A DNA stretch of 64,000 bases from Pyrenopolyporus hunteri (taxonomy: Eukaryota; Ascomycota; Sordariomycetes; Xylariales; Hypoxylaceae), in the NCBI GenBank assembly GCA_902806595.1, contig CADCXC010000009.1, positions 1,612,001-1,676,000 on the forward strand. Direction: 5' to 3'. A program made the translations under genes and the position numbers. Positions 25,014 through 36,670 of the stretch are shown one piece after another; the first letter of the stretch is position 1, and each line of letters starts with the position of its first letter. Below the pieces are notes generated by a model. That model made no database searches, had not been told where the DNA came from, and saw nothing but the letters and a program-made list of their open reading frames with translations.

Positions 25014-26540
25014 CTAGTTAACAGCAGCAGATTCGAACCAGCGTCCCAGAACAACCTTAAGCCTTTCCATATCGAGGTTCTTTTCAGCAACCCAAACAAC
25101 AATTCCATCAGGGCGAATCAATAAAGCATCAAGACCCAACTGGTCCTTAGCCCCCACGCCAACATAGTTGATAATACACCCGTACTTCTTAGCGAGCTCC
25201 TTGAGCGCTGCATCATCATGAAAACTAAGAAGCACACCTTGCCCTCCTTCCAGCTTAGAGCCTAGCTTCGAACCGTCGTTTAGTTCGAAGTCCGGGGCGC
25301 TACAGCCCACAAGAGGGTGCTCGTCGCCGAGGTCGTATCTGAGTGACAAGCCCCAGACACGGTCGATTATCAAGCTGGCCCCGTCGACCGTATCGATCAG
25401 TTCGGCCACGAGCTTCCGGAGAGCGACAGCATGAGGATCGGGGCTCAAAGCACTGACCTGCGCGCGCGACCACTCGAGCACTCCGGTGGCAACTGGATGT
25501 CGCTCCTGCTCGTAGGTATCGAGGAGGGTGAGGTCCAGTGGTCCGGTGCTGGATTTGGGAGCCTGCACCGTCGCGGCTAACTTCCACCCCAGATTTATGG
25601 CGTCCCCTAGCCCCAAGTTTAGACCTTGACCCCCTAGTGGCGAATGGATGTGTGCTGCATCGCCAGCTAGCAGGATGCGACCCTTGCGGTAGGTCGTAGC
25701 TTGCTTGCACCGGTCGGTGAAGGTAGAGACCAGATGGAGCTTCGTAATCTTGACGTCGGTGCCCGTCACTCGGGTTAGGACATCTTGGACGTGTTCCACC
25801 GTTGGCGTTTGTGTGCGGTCAAAGCGACCTCCGTCAAAGTCCAACAGAGAAAAGTTGCCCGCTCTCATCAAAACGTACATGCCGCCCTCGACGACATGGA
25901 ACCCAATCTTCAACTTTTCAATATGGTCTAGGTCGGCTTTGACCATGTAACCGGTGAACTTGGGTTCCGTCCCGACGAACTCGAAGCCCGCGGCCTTGCG
26001 AACCGCGCTTCGCCCCCCGTCGCATCCAACGAGCCATTTAGCGCGAAATTCCTGATCTCCCGCTCCCACCGTGACGATATCGCCAACTTGGGAGACTTCG
26101 GTGACGCTTTTCCCTCTAAGTATCGTCACCCCTAAATTAGCCGCGCGTTCCGCCAACACGGCCTCGAGTTCCGATAGCGCTACAGTGTCGAGAACTAGAG
26201 GCGGCCCCTGAAGGCGGTATTTGAACCGCGTCGCGTCGAATTTATTCGCGTTTAGAAGTATACCGGCGAAGTGACCGGCAAAAGGGGGCGCCTTCTGCTG
26301 AGGGCCATCAGATCGCTTCATACTGTCGGCGACCTTGTCCAGCAATCCGCGTCGATTGAAGGCCTCAACAGAGGCCGTATTAAGCCCTCGCATACCCAAT
26401 GGTCTGATCTTCCATGGCGAATCAGGCTCGGGTTCTCGTTCCAACACCAATACGGAGATATTCTTCATCCCCAATTCGCAGGCTAGAAACAGCCCGACAG
26501 GTCCTGCGCCTGCGATAATAACGTCGTAAAGCTTATCCAT
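25014..26540 (-). CDS. FAD-dependent aromatic monooxygenase
   Basis: 508 aa, uninterrupted. It belongs to the flavoprotein hydroxylase family of phenol 2-monooxygenase and pentachlorophenol hydroxylase, which hydroxylate aromatic rings using NAD(P)H and O2. Visible are the Rossmann FAD motif GAGPVG (residues 11-16), the DG motif in CDGGRSAVR (173-181), and the second FAD motif LLAGDAAHIHSPLGGQG (290-306) followed by LNLGLGDAINLGWKL. The C-terminal 100 residues (from about 412) resemble the thioredoxin-like tail of this group, including LLIRPDG. A TATAAATAC box lies at 26,611-26,619 on the minus strand, about 75 bp before the ATG. It is the first gene after the hypermutated block, about 145 bp from the border, yet intact, and diverges from the methyltransferase at 28,892. 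The substrate cannot be inferred. Such genes are common in polyketide clusters. Confidence 0.87.
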   Translation of the reverse strand: MDKLYDVIIAGAGPVGLFLACELGMKNISVLVLEREPEPDSPWKIRPLGMRGLNTASVEAFNRRGLLDKVADSMKRSDGPQQKAPPFAGHFAGILLNANKFDATRFKYRLQGPPLVLDTVALSELEAVLAERAANLGVTILRGKSVTEVSQVGDIVTVGAGDQEFRAKWLVGCDGGRSAVRKAAGFEFVGTEPKFTGYMVKADLDHIEKLKIGFHVVEGGMYVLMRAGNFSLLDFDGGRFDRTQTPTVEHVQDVLTRVTGTDVKITKLHLVSTFTDRCKQATTYRKGRILLAGDAAHIHSPLGGQGLNLGLGDAINLGWKLAATVQAPKSSTGPLDLTLLDTYEQERHPVATGVLEWSRAQVSALSPDPHAVALRKLVAELIDTVDGASLIIDRVWGLSLRYDLGDEHPLVGCSAPDFELNDGSKLGSKLEGGQGVLLSFHDDAALKELAKKYGCIINYVGVGAKDQLGLDALLIRPDGIVVWVAEKNLDMERLKVVLGRWFESAAVN

Positions 26541-26610
26541 ATTCGCGTATTCTTGTTAGTAACGGTGCTTGAGTATCTGTACGGGCTAACTTGTCTGGCG
26601 TTCACCCAAC

Positions 26611-26619
26611 GTATTTATA
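26611..26619 (-). promoter_or_regulatory. TATA box of the FAD monooxygenase
   Basis: Reads TATAAATAC on the minus strand, 70-80 bp upstream of the ATG, a usual position for a fungal TATA element. Confidence 0.45.
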
Positions 26620-28891
26620 ATTCCAAAAATTACATCCTACTAGCACTGCCTAGGCATCTACGGCTCTCCAGGGGGAGTGTATTGACTAGGAAACCAGCCT
26701 GCGATTAAGGACTAGTCATCACCAATAGAGATATCACTATAGCTTCAAGGATTACTAGAGAGTCAGCCTATTATGCAAATTGAATAATGTTTAAAAATAC
26801 TTTTTCTGAAGTGGAAAATGCGCGAGATATGAAAGTATCGTATAACAATATAATTACTTAGGTAGTTGATGCGTAGTTCTAGGAGGGCGTGTGGATCCAT
26901 AGCTAGTCGCTAGGCTATGTTCTAGATTGTAGCTGCTCAGGGGTTACAAGATCGCCAATGTCATGTCAGAGAAAACGTGCTATCAGGTTTCGGAGACTAC
27001 CGTCATAGCTGCTAGATACTCGGAAACATATCTGGAAACTATGCCCGGAGCTTTTATGTCTAATATCTGCACCGTAGCAGGCTCCGAGGCGCAGTATCAC
27101 GGCTCCGAATAACCCCGAACGGCCCCGAGCACTAGACGGGACCGAGAGGGAATAGTCGCCTCCGATTTCTTACCCGAGGCATTTATTACAGCGCTAACAC
27201 AACCTATCTTAACAATTACATTTTTGCATCATTTTGGGCCTTTAATTCATTTTCCGTGGAGACCCTTTTTCGCTCTAATATTTGAAAATGTGTCTATAAA
27301 TCTCTACTAATCGAGCGACATATAGTTCTGGGTTTCTTCATAAAGGGACGAGGTTGAGAGAGCATCTGTGACAGAGCTTTTAGCATAGTGTCTAAGTTCG
27401 ATTCTCCAGCTAATGTAAATCAGATATGCGTCCCCCTTAACAACCCTAGCACGAATCTTCCGCTTCCCGATTTACATATGTACTGGCGGCATGCTTATTC
27501 TTGACATTAGCGCAGTCGCTCTCGTATATTTTATTGGATCGTCGGAACTAACTCCCGAAACTTTCTGACCTTTATGAGCTCTTAAGAGGTATCAAGACAC
27601 CGATACTCATGCTAGGTAATTGATAAGCTTCCTGCCTCCCGGCGCCCCCCACGCGTTGACAGTTTATGATACATAATCGAGGTTCACCAGTGCAAGAGTC
27701 TCGTCATTCCACGGGCGCTTACGTATAGGCAGCGCTTGGCACTACCCCTTTTTTGCCTTAACTTTGAAGTTCTCAGCATCACTAAAGTCGTTTGGCATCG
27801 AGTGAGCGAAGGTGGTTCTATTTATAGCTTCCCATAATTATGCTTTTAATAATGATACTCGTTAGTCGGATTTTTGAAATTCGTTACGAGCGGTGATCGT
27901 CGACTAATCTGTCATCAAGCAGAATCAATATCAAGACTGATCCTAACCCCAACCCCAACCTTAACCCTAACCCTAACCCTGACCCGTACTCTACTTATAT
28001 TCAACATTGGACAACAAGACTAGTCTCTGGATCACTACCCTATAAACTGTGAAATCATATCCCTTAGCTATTCCCCATAAGACCCGACATTAATAGACTC
28101 GCTCATACTTCTATAACACCTGGGTGTGAACTGGGTTAATCAAACTCGTATCTAAGTGGTTTTTTTGGAAGGACCATAGCAACTTATGCCATGACTAATG
28201 ACCAAGGAGAGTCGACCTATACCATCATCGCCACTCCTAAAGCCAGACCAACCGAGTGCTACACATCTCAACTAATAACACCAAGGCCCCCGTCAGACCA
28301 GGAAAGAGCCGTAAAACCCAGCGAGGCCATTTCTAGATCTTAGCTTCACCACAAGGAAGAGTCTGTAGAAGTGATAAAAGTGTTGGTAGAGACAGCTACC
28401 ACTGAAGAAAACAATTTCAGGTGCCTGTTAGGACGTAACTCACAGATAGGGGTTGCACTTTCTTGATCCTCAATCCTCCAGGATCATGAATTTGCATGCA
28501 GACGGGTACTCATGACTTGTATGCAAAAGAGCCCCCTCCCAACATCTCTACATTATCTTCAGCGATAGGGTTCCTCGGCATATCATAGTTCTTCAGGGAG
28601 TTGGACAGCCCATTTAAAGCGGGCACTGTTGAGGAACTATCCAATGCCATCTCGTGCTTTACTGCCGGGGTCGTATGCGGTGCAGAGGATCAATGCAAGC
28701 GATCTTACATCTCTACCGGCAAATCAGGGTCAACGCTCAGCAGCATATCGGTCGTTTACTGGTTAAATGGCACAGGCAGGTATGTATATCCAAGCTCGTT
28801 CTACGGCGCGTGAAGGCAGATTGTTCTCGGAGTAACGTAAAGTTGAGAACGATTCCCCAAACAAAACCGCGTCAGCAAAGAAAGCCGTATA
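26620..28891. other. Long divergent intergenic region without genes
   Basis: About 2.3 kb between the monooxygenase and the methyltransferase, with normal base composition and short unsupported frames only. It contains the telomere-type tract at 27,941-27,985. I see no relic of a transposase or of a further biosynthetic gene. The small frames at 28,601-28,902 overlap the leader of the methyltransferase and resemble nothing I know. Confidence 0.6.
27941..27985. repeat. Interstitial telomere-type repeat tract (CCCTAA variants)
   Basis: About 45 bp of degenerate and perfect units: CCTAACCCCAACCCC, then AACCTTAACCCTAACCCTAA, then CCCTGACCC. Three to four canonical CCCTAA units are flanked by variants. 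TTAGGG is the usual telomere repeat of filamentous ascomycetes. The C-rich strand reads 5' to 3' on the + strand, the orientation of a left chromosome end. Confidence 0.85.
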
Positions 28892-30561
28892 ATGTCTTAT
28901 GAGGATATCCCATCGCGGGCCGCAGCCCTTCGGCAGGTAGTAAAGCTCATTCAGGACGCGTCGGAAACGTTAATTTCGGAATGGGAGAACCCGTCGCCGG
29001 ACGCCGTACCAGCTTCCGAAACTAGCTTCGCGATTCCGGGGCGCAAAGCCTACGAGGCTCAGCGGATCCTTATTGCTTCTCTAGGCTCTATCGAGGAACT
29101 CGTAGCTGAGCCTCATCTACGCTTGGTCGACTTTGCTGAGTTGTACTTCGAGGTGCGAGCTCTCCATGTGGCAATCGAGCACGATATCGCGATCTTGTTG
29201 GCCAAGGGCGGTTCGGATGGAGTCCACGCCGAAGACCTAGCGAAGGCGACAGGGCTTGAACAGAGCAAAATCGGTGAGTGTCCTAATATAATTCAGTAGC
29301 TTCTACTCGGGGGCACATCATCACAATGAGGGCCTCTAACAAGCTTAGCTCGTATCCTGCGGGTGTTGACTACACAGCATATCTTCCGCGAGGTAGCGCC
29401 GGGCAGATTTGCGAATAACAGGATCACACAGGCCTTGGTTAGCGACGAGAAGTTACGAGCACAGGTTAAATGCAGGTAAGTACCTGACTAGCAGGTTACC
29501 ACTGATGCGTCAGTAATTAAGAAGTTGAAGCTCCCTGGGATATGCTGCGTCATCAGCATTGCCAGAAGCGCTGAAAGACCCTATCCGAGGGCCAAGCCAC
29601 GATCCCCAGTTTGCACCCTGGACGTTGGCCGTAGGCACAGAGTTACCCTTCTTCGAATGGATGAATGAAAGGGTCCCCCGTTCGCTGGCTGCGGTAGAGA
29701 AAGCGAGTCCCGGCGCTGCGAGAGGATGGTACAAGAAAGTAGAGGCGTCTCCTGATGAGGAGTTGGTTCCGAAGGAAGATGCCCAGATCTATAACTTGTA
29801 CTTGGCTGGAAACAGCAAAAGCTTAGGTAGCGCTCACGTATACGATTTCCCCTGGAAGGAGTTGGGGAACGGTCTGGTTGTCGATATTGGGGGTGGGGTC
29901 GGTAAGATTCCCTTTCCAATCTAGGAACTATAGAGTCTTAGTATTTCGTCAATGCTAATGAAGGATGCTAGGGAGTTTTGACCTTCAACTAGCTCGCAAC
30001 TATCCCGAGCTGCGTTTCGTGGTGCAAGACCAAGATACGGTTACCGAGCAAGGTATCTCGCTGTGGGAAAAGGAGTTCCCCGAAGCTCTCGAGTCGGGAA
30101 GGGTACAGTTCGTAGCGCATGACTTTTTCAAGCCAAACCCGATCAAGGGGGCTGACATATACTGGATGCGCCATGTCCTGTAAGGTGGCCGGTCTTAGTT
30201 ATGTCAAAGATATGGCTAACCCAAAAGCAGACACGATTGGAAAGATGATGACTGCATAAAAATCCTCCTGAGAACTGCCGAAGCGATGGGGCCAGAGTCT
30301 CGGCTACTCGTCGCCGATATTACTTTGACTGAAACAATAGGAGACCCATATGTTGAAGCAGCGCCTAAGCCTCTGTTAGCTAATTACGGTGTCCACTGTC
30401 ATCACGGGTTCTCCCTAGACATAGCCATGATGTCTTTGATGAATGGTAGAGAGCGAACCCCCTCGGAATTCCGAAAGTTGTTCGAGACAGCAGGATTGAA
30501 GATGGTGAAGGTGTGGGATTGCCGTACTATCTTGGGAATAATCGAATGTCGGTTGGCCTAA
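28892..30561 (+). CDS. SAM-dependent O-methyltransferase (COMT-like), five exons
   Basis: Spliced exons 28,892-29,273, 29,349-29,475, 29,531-29,901, 29,972-30,179 and 30,231-30,561 give 472 aa. Introns of 75, 55, 70 and 51 nt have GTGAGT/GTAAGT/GTAAGA/GTAAGG donors; three have a CTAAC or CTAAT branch site. A winged-helix dimerisation region occupies roughly residues 60-160. The SAM motif VVDIGGGVG is at 286-294, followed by a PELRFVVQD motif. HDW with the likely catalytic base H364 matches plant and fungal O-methyltransferases of the sterigmatocystin 8-O-methyltransferase type. It probably methylates a phenolic hydroxyl of an aromatic metabolite. The second acceptor (29,530) was chosen because earlier AGs give stop codons and this one restores the family motif GYAASSALPEAL. 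It is divergent from the monooxygenase; a joint pathway is inference. Confidence 0.9.
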
Positions 30562-30581
30562 GTTGGCCTGAGTTGGCCTGA
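30551..30581 (+). repeat. 10 bp tandem repeat over the methyltransferase stop codon
   Basis: GTTGGCCTAA is followed by two copies of GTTGGCCTGA. The first unit contains the TAA stop, so the repeat spans the end of the CDS and the 3' untranslated region. Confidence 0.8.
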
Positions 30582-32027
30582 GATCGCAATAGAAAAAGAG
30601 GCGAGGCAGAATATAGTTTACTGTGATGCAACCCCATCATTTCCTCGGCTCGGCTAGCAACGTCTGAAGAGGTTCTATAATCCTCACCGCTTGATCAATC
30701 CGTCCAATGTATCTCTTGATGGGTGCACCGCCCTCCGTAGGCCGTAGCCCACAATGCTACTTGAGTATAGCATTTCTGAGTAGGGTAAGTAGCATAAGTG
30801 GTTTGAGTGGTCGTGGGCCGGTAGGCAGATCCGGGTAGAAGCGAAAGAAGGATGCCGTCATGTCTTACTTACATATGCTTTCTTGCAGAACCGTTACACC
30901 ACCTACTTAAATGTCTCGCTAGGCTATAATTAGATGCCAAATCATACCGACGGGAGACATGATATCCTCTTCTCCAAGTAAATGTCCGGTCACCGATGAT
31001 TTCCTTTGGGAATCTATAGAGGCTGTGAGGTAGCACTTTAGGTAGGTATCAGCTGCAGGTCATTTCGTTAACGAAGTGACGAGCAACCCCTAAACATTGT
31101 GCAGTGTAGAAATGATGGGTGTAATAGGTTACGGATAGATGGATGGAAGGATAGATAGATGTGAACCGGATCTCGGATACCGTCGACGATGGCTGTGGTG
31201 CGCTGAATAGGGGGTGATCTCGAGAGGTACCTGGGTACATGCATGTGGAAAAATACCTGTATTTGATCGGTTTCTCGATACCGTACTTAGCACTGTGCAT
31301 AATACTGTAAATAATCCCATATCAAAAGGTACGTACCCCATCATATTTGTTTCTATATAAAGAACAAGAACCTCAGCACTGCCCACATTCCGCATTCTGT
31401 ATTATACAACTCACACATAGCTGAGCTGCGTATCCCATCCCCTAACCTTATATGGCTATCGCACCCCACTGTGGGGGCTGCAGTGGGCCAGTAGATTGTA
31501 GATTTAGCGGGGGTTTACCTGAGCAATCCCTGGGCGATCCCTGAGCAATCAGCGCAATCAGCTCCAAAAAACACAACTGCATTAGGAATTCCAGTGAGTT
31601 CCAGCGTTACATCTCCCCTCACGACCCTCATAACCCCCTACCATCCTTACAACGTCAACATCAACACCACTACATAGTAGCACAACTCCTAGTCTGGCTT
31701 CACCTCCGACTTCAAATCTCCGCTGACCAAACTCCGATCTCCTCTAATTCGCCCATACCACATATTCGAACGCCCCATTCCCGATATTGTGCGTTCCCTT
31801 CTTGCCTGGTTCGGGAGAGAAGCCGGATTCACTGCCCCGCCGGCGGCTTCGCCTCACTTGTCTTACCTCTAATTACTGAAGCCGCAGTCTCGTGAGAACC
31901 CCCTAAATCTCACGACTCGCGAATACAAGTAGGGACATTCCACCTCTCTTCGCCGAGGGGGGAGCAAGCATCTAGGTAGCCAGCCGCCTTGCCTTCAACA
32001 CCTCAAGCCAACTTCTCCACCAGCCCA
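30582..32027. other. Intergenic region, no gene seen
   Basis: It holds GGTAGGTA/GGTACC-type motifs (31,041; 31,226), a palindromic CCCCACTGTGGGG at about 31,465-31,477, and near 31,520-31,556 short repeats of TGAGCAATCCCTG type. The end is the leader of the hydroxyisourate hydrolase gene. Short frames on both strands lack any family resemblance. Confidence 0.6.
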
Positions 32028-32420
32028 ATGGCGAACGACAAAGACATCATCACCTGTCACATCTTAGACACCTCCATAGGCAAGCCAGCCAAGGGGGTCC
32101 GGGTGAAGCTGGAGGGCGGACATGCGCCGCTCAAGACTTTCGAGTCCCAGACCGACGACGACGGCCGTATCAAGGCGTGGCTGCCGTACTCCGGAGCTCA
32201 CTCTTCGGGTGACGTGCCGACTTACACCTTAGACGATGTGCTGAGCGAGGTCGGGGACAAGTCGACGTGGACCCTGCGCTTCGACACCGGAGGCTATTTC
32301 GGCGAGGGAAACACCTTCTTCCCGGAAGTCTTGGTCTCGTTCACTGTCAGGAAGGACCAGCACTATCATGTACCGCTGCTACTGTCTCCCTATAGCTACA
32401 CGACCTACAGAGGAAGTTAA
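32028..32420 (+). CDS. 5-hydroxyisourate hydrolase (transthyretin-like)
   Basis: 130 aa, single exon. It hydrolyses 5-hydroxyisourate, the product of urate oxidase, in purine degradation to allantoin. The family signature is clear: CHILDTSIGKPAKGV near the N-terminus with the active-site histidine H11, and the diagnostic C-terminal tetrapeptide YRGS (127-130) that separates these enzymes from transthyretin. Length is normal for the family, which acts as a homotetramer. The ATG at 32,028 (context CCCAATGGC) is the first in frame; upstream in-frame codons begin only with TTG. There is no C-terminal SKL-type peroxisome signal, so a cytosolic location is likely. Neighbours are not purine genes. 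Confidence 0.94.
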   Translation: MANDKDIITCHILDTSIGKPAKGVRVKLEGGHAPLKTFESQTDDDGRIKAWLPYSGAHSSGDVPTYTLDDVLSEVGDKSTWTLRFDTGGYFGEGNTFFPEVLVSFTVRKDQHYHVPLLLSPYSYTTYRGS

Positions 32421-33347
32421 GCTAGATGACATGGGGGAGGGAAATCAAGTCATACGGAAGCAGTATGATTTGGACCACGACACTTGAGAAATCACAATAG
32501 GATCGCAACGCCAACCTGGTCATGGCCGATCTTTATTCAGGCCATAATGCGAATTATCTCAGTCATATTTACTACCTACGAAATTTCATATTTGGAAACA
32601 CAACACACAAATACACACCAAAACACGCAGAGAGGAAGGGGGATGTACTACTAACCGGGAAACCTTTATTCACCAAGGAACCTTCGCTAAGATCTCAGTT
32701 TAACCTCAGCTACCATTTTCAATTAAAACCCAATCATAACGAGAGGGAAATTATATTCCCCTCCCCCCCTTCATAGGCTATTAGTGTGGAGCAATGCGGT
32801 TGAGCCTCACCTTGAACTAGGGCCCCCTTGCTGTGACATGCTTTCTATCCACTAGCATAAACCAACAACCTCTCTAAAGACGTAACGTAGGTTCTAAACC
32901 TACGCGCCTCGAACCTAAATTGGGGTAACCCAAACCAGAACCGGCAGAGTTTAGGATTTACTACTACGGAATCAATGAATAATGATAATACAGCGAGTAT
33001 CCTACCGTAGATTGAGAGGCTTTTAGCTTACCATTGCCAATGCGGTGAGTACAAGTCGGGTAAAGTCCCCTATGGAATGCGAGGACGAACTGCATTTGAT
33101 GCTACTACGATGACTTAGATGTTAATGATAAGGCGAAACTCCGCGTAAATACCTCTATGCTTTCCTCTTCCATCTGCAAGGCATAAAGGCCAATTCTTCT
33201 TTCCGATGGCCATTTCTTTATTCGTAATATTAATCCATGGTAGACTACCTATTACCTACTCAACCATGGTTCCCAGACGCCTTATACGCCAAACCACGCG
33301 CCCGGGCCAACCGGATGGCCCCTCCCAAACAGCAAAGCATCCTATTA
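32421..33347. other. Intergenic region between two 3' ends
   Basis: Convergent 3' regions of the hydroxyisourate hydrolase and nucleoporin genes. A small hairpin CGTAGGT-TCTAA-ACCTACG lies at about 32,886-32,904. An 84-codon frame at 32,522 has low-complexity, unsupported content. Confidence 0.55.
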
Positions 33348-36300
33348 CTACAAGATGACGCTATCTGCCTGTTCCAACCAAAGGTTCGCTAGATCCTTGG
33401 TTAAAGACAGCCTGATCTGTTTTAAAACGTCCCCGGAAGTACTAGCGGAGAAAATGTTGTTTCTCCAGTCCCACGCTCGTTTAATAGGACCCTTGATAAC
33501 CCCACTCTTAACCACGGACTGGTGGAGCTGGGAGGCGATCATCGAACTGCCCGTCATCATGAAACTGCCGCCCAAAGAAGAGGTAGACTGCTTCAGAAGA
33601 TCCGCGGGTGTCGACCCTTTCCCGTGCCCCGACGCCAAGACCAGTTTAAAGAACTCGTCAGAGGCATCATAGACTCGGGACCCGACGGTTTGAATATCTT
33701 CGATAGCTTTGAGTAGCGTATCGATTTGATCAAGAGTAATCACCGGTGGCGACTGGCCCACGAAGACAGATGCTTCCCCAAGCAAAGCCAATAAGAAATC
33801 TTCGCTAACAACCGCATCCCGCGTGTCATCATACAGCCCACCCCGGATATTGTCGTCAGCGCTAGCGATTACAGCTACCAGGGCGGCTGCGGCTTGTTGG
33901 CGGCGTAGAAGGGATTTTGGGCTTGCCTGGCCATCCCCGTCGCGAAGTTCGTAGAACTTCCTAAGCGTGGCATATCCACTAAGCATTTTGCCAAGAAGAT
34001 CTGCTGCTTCGAGATCCTGCTTTGCGAATTGCTCTAGTGTTGCCGTACGCTCCTTGAGTAGCCGCTTAAGAGTGCTGTCCAATTCACTCTCTGGTGGATA
34101 AGTCGTAGATTCTACAAGGGAGATAGACATGAGAGTATTTAGGACATCGCGAACCTTGCCAGGGCGATGTGCTAAGGCGTAATACCAGAGAGCTTCCCCG
34201 AATCGGAAGGTGTCCTTGGCTAGAATATCTCCGAAGGTCTAGAAGACGTTAGCACAAAGATTGTATCAGAATAGCAGGGAGTACAAACCTCAGCTGTGTC
34301 CTCGGCGAAATTTATCATACCAAGTTCATTCAGCAGCCTCCACATCTTGTCAACCGTCTCGCGGGAATCCTCGTCGATGGCCGCAATGACGCTCTGTAAT
34401 AACTCCTGGACCAGTTGCTCTGAGCGCTCGGGGGAATCCATTCGACCAACAACTTGAACTCCCATCTCCCACCCGTCTCGGGAAACTTTGCCGTGCAGGC
34501 CAACACCGGATATGTACTTGCGATCTTTCAAACTGCGGGCATAGTGGATGAGTGTTGTATCCTTGATTCCGTCTTTCTCGTCGACACCCGTGCTCTGGTT
34601 CATCCCCAATACCTCTAATTCCTCCATGTCGAAGTCATTCATGTTGATGAGGTTTTGCGGCTCTTGGGGTGGCAGCCATCGGCCGAGAGAGGCGACTTCA
34701 GCCACCGTCGATGCGATCGGTAGCGACCATAATCTCAAGAACCCGATGACGCCTTCAATGTTGCTCTCGAGTGCGGAGGCAACTGCTACTTCGACGGGAT
34801 CCGCGGAATTGACGTCAAAATCGACCTTGGTGGCGGCTTGAAGACAAAGAGCGAGACGTTCAAGGAAGTCATCCTCTCCTTCAGATTGACCAGCTATTGG
34901 AAAGGATCTCGAATGAGACAAGCCAATATTTCGCTTGCTATGGCTATTGTCCCACCATCCAAATAACCCTATCGTAGCTTCACACCAGTCTTGGGCAGCC
35001 GCAAGGATTGCCTCCGATTCTCCAATGAGGATTGCGTATAGTGACTGAAGATTTTCGTAGATATCCCAAGGAAGCCTACTCTCCGCTTTTCGAGCGAGTT
35101 CCGCGATGGATTGTCGCCTATCTGCGGGATCGGTGAAATCGGAATCGCCAAATCGACTCGACGAGAGTAGCGCCCGGTCTCTTCCCTCAGTAAAACTGAT
35201 TAATCCCTCCTTAGCTGCTTTAGCTTTTAGACGAAACAGGGTCCAATCACTACTATAAATATCCCAGCTTCCGGTGCTCATTGCAGGGCATGCCTCCATG
35301 ATTAGACACAAATCTTCGACAACGCGCTTAATGTTCGCCAGGACCTGACCACTGTAGACTGATTCGCCCCGTGGAGATTTCTTGACAGACTCCCAGCCGG
35401 CTTTTCTGAGAAGTTGCACTACTCCATGGATATCACCGCGAACCAGAGTGTTGAAGACAACTTGCCAGAACAGATTATAAGTGACGGGCGAGGGCCGATG
35501 CTGTAAGGCCGCGTTTATCTGCTCCGGGTCAAGATTATGTTCGTCACGCTGCCACTCGAAAAGAACTGCAGGTAAGGCCGGAATTCTGACACCGCCATAT
35601 TCGTCTTTAGTTGCCGGCGTGTGGTGAATTCGGAAGAGTAGTATAGCGACGTAGAAGGCCTTTTCGAAATTCGGGGCGTGGAGACTCGGCCCTACCTTGG
35701 CCTCGTGCTCATCGTCAAATTTGGGGATCTCTTCCACATAAGGACCCCATATATCGTTGACAAGCTTGATACAAGCCTGGGCCAAGGTATCATCCAATCT
35801 TTCCTCGTCGTCTTCGGGGCCGACGCCTTCATCATATAGACGATTGACCAACTCTTCGGTTTGTATTATGACATTATCCGGCTCGCATACTTCCGCGAAT
35901 TGGGACTGGCCGTACAGATCCTTCGCGAGAGCCGAATACTTCAACTCCCGCTTGAGGGCGGCAGTAGAGCGCATTGATGAAGCGCGGAAGATGTCTTCAG
36001 CTTCTTTGCTGATTCGTTCGTTCGCGGCGGCTGTCGCAAGCATCATCAAATCGGCGTCGCCATCGGCCAGCTGATCATCATAGGGCTCGGCACCAGCTAT
36101 TTCTCTGATCAATTCCTCTTCCACGTCATACTCAACTTCATCCTCTTCCATAGCGTCCACGTCCGAACCATCTTCTTCGTCATCCTCCTCTAGCGGGTTT
36201 GTGTTGTCGGGTTCGGTATCTTCGCCTTCAGTAGTGTCGTCGTATAGAATGCCGTAGGTCCCTGCGCGGTTCCTCTGTATGTCTGCTCCTCCGTCGCTTT

Positions 36301-36670
36301 CGCCGTCATCCTCGTCCTCTCCATGGTATTCTCTGCTTAAGCTGGATGGTTGCCTCGTACTAGAGCCGCGTATTGATCTCCCCAAAGGCGCATTGCTACG
36401 CTTCCCAGGGCTCGACTTCGACCGAGAGAGGTCGGGCCTCCCGAAATTAGGAGACTTAATTTTACCCGACATGGCACCAATGGAGCTCTGGAGGTATGAA
36501 GGGGAAGGTTCGCCAGCTGGGGTAAAGGAGGGAGCAGATGAGGGCGGGGGCGGACCAATAGGAGTCGTGGAGGGATGGTCCACGGAAAACCCGAAACCAG
36601 AGAAAGGTTTCCTAGAGCTTCTATCCGGAGTAGAGGGCGAAGAGCTCATGTTTTGGAATTGGAACGACAT
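33348..36670 (-). CDS. NUP85: Nucleoporin NUP85-like, subunit of the NUP84 (Y) complex
   Basis: Two exons, 36,670-34,289 and 34,238-33,348, give 1,090 aa. The 50 nt intron has GTTTGT, a GCTAACG branch and CTAG, and joins the frames exactly (FAEDTAE to TFGDILAKD). The N-terminal 130 residues are Ser/Pro/Gly-rich with FGF, then comes an acidic Asp/Glu-rich stretch (about 120-195), then a long alpha-solenoid. The segment with LFRIHHTPA, LPAVLFEWQRDEHN and a following LFWQVVFNTLVRGD and LLRKAGW resembles fungal Nup85. The protein would be part of the nuclear pore outer scaffold. A TTG-started extension lies upstream; the ATG giving MSFQFQN is preferred. Identity rests on remembered family resemblance and architecture, so a related scaffold nucleoporin is the main alternative. 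Confidence 0.8.

Noticed and set aside
27385..27420. GTTCGATTC reminiscent of a tRNA T-loop
   Set aside because: The flanking bases do not form a T stem and no acceptor or anticodon stem can be built.
28601..28902. 70- and 82-codon frames before the methyltransferase
   Set aside because: They overlap the methyltransferase leader and resemble no family; at most upstream frames.
32522..32776. 84-codon frame downstream of the hydroxyisourate hydrolase
   Set aside because: Low-complexity composition, poor start context, lies in the convergent 3' region.
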